Origin: Pedobacter panaciterrae
GTDB lineage: Bacteria > Bacteroidota > Bacteroidia > Sphingobacteriales > Sphingobacteriaceae
Length of the DNA stretch: 64,000 nucleotides
Assembly (NCBI RefSeq): GCF_013204795.1
Contig: NZ_JABMKW010000012.1
Span: 83,024 to 147,023 of the forward strand
Reading direction: 5' to 3'
Shown here: positions 63,911 through 64,000 of the stretch, in pieces
Layout of the letters: the number at the start of each line of letters is the position of its first letter
Position numbering within the stretch: position 1 is the stretch's first letter
Translations under genes and position numbers: made by a program
The notes under the pieces: generated by a model
Seen by the model: the letters and a program-made list of their open reading frames with translations, nothing else
The model's database searches: none
What the model was told of the DNA's origin: nothing

Positions 63911-64000
63911 TTAATGCGCAGCAGCAGTAGCTGGCACACTACTCTTTACATTTTTTTGCCAGAAGAAAAATATAATGAACAACACCACCAGTATTCCAGG
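63911..64000 (-). CDS. C-terminal end of an unidentified membrane protein (partial)
   Basis: The minus-strand frame is open from 64000 to a TAA at 63911-63913. It gives 29 residues: a hydrophobic helix GILVVLFIIFFFW followed by QKNVKSSVPATAAAH. This looks like the last membrane helix and tail of a larger membrane protein. Nothing more can be said about its family from this fragment. Confidence 0.6.
   Translation of the reverse strand, partial: PGILVVLFIIFFFWQKNVKSSVPATAAAH

Overview
The window looks like a chromosome segment from a Sphingobacteriaceae-type member of the Bacteroidota, close to Pedobacter. This rests on an AT-rich sequence, -7 promoter elements of the TAnnTTTG type, a Bacteroidota-style RNase P RNA, a SusC/SusD pair, HmuY-like heme lipoproteins, and many lipoproteins whose lipobox ends in TSC, TAC or SSC. 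I could run no database search, so genus-level placement is inference. No tRNA, rRNA, CRISPR array, prophage or insertion sequence was found.

Layout. Bases 1-7520 hold a nitrate/nitrite assimilation cluster: the end of nirB, nirD, a NarK-type transporter, a 1171-residue nitrate reductase that carries its own FAD/NAD(P)H and [2Fe-2S] modules, a protein with a C-terminal rubredoxin domain, and a small exported protein. A convergent Crp/Fnr regulator follows. Bases 8221-19470 are mostly housekeeping: small membrane ORFs, a GreA/Rnk-like protein, a DUF4377/META protein, a protein built of 23-residue repeats, rnpB, an NtrC-type regulator, a ClC channel with CBS domains, an RluA-type pseudouridine synthase, a PhoB-type response regulator, a TlpA-like lipoprotein and gatB.

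Bases 19493-32100 are a heme-acquisition locus. On the minus strand lie a TonB-dependent receptor, heme oxygenase, AraC-family regulator, five HmuY-like lipoproteins and an S41 peptidase. On the plus strand is a heme ABC importer (binding protein, permease, ATPase). A two-part operator with 20-base spacing occurs upstream of both the receptor and the second HmuY-like gene. Each copy lies ahead of the same CATATTTG -7 element, which suggests one regulator controls both promoters.

Bases 32457-36449 hold a four-gene operon (GntP permease, RidA, D-serine dehydratase/D-threonine aldolase-type PLP enzyme, M19 dipeptidase) that reads as D-amino-acid catabolism. After a DUF1080 protein, alaS and a MerR regulator comes a xylose operon (sodium symporter, xylA, xylB) with a divergent LacI-type regulator. 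Its promoter has a perfect 12-base palindrome over the -33 element. The same 18-base sequence recurs at 51031, upstream of a polysaccharide-utilisation locus (51175-60688). That locus encodes SusC, SusD, a DUF3823 protein, two GH71/99-like enzymes and an internally duplicated lipoprotein; a third GH71/99-like enzyme lies just upstream of it. Next to that third enzyme is a membrane-anchored regulator combining LamG-like and kelch sensor domains with an OmpR/SARP-like DNA-binding domain. The window closes with a ThuA protein, a PVC-type cytochrome/dehydrogenase and the end of an unidentified minus-strand gene.

Four copies of a palindromic repeat containing CGTCATCTC...GAGATGACG or a close variant are scattered between genes (19433, 37359, 45591, 63876). 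One is a 54-base perfect palindrome.
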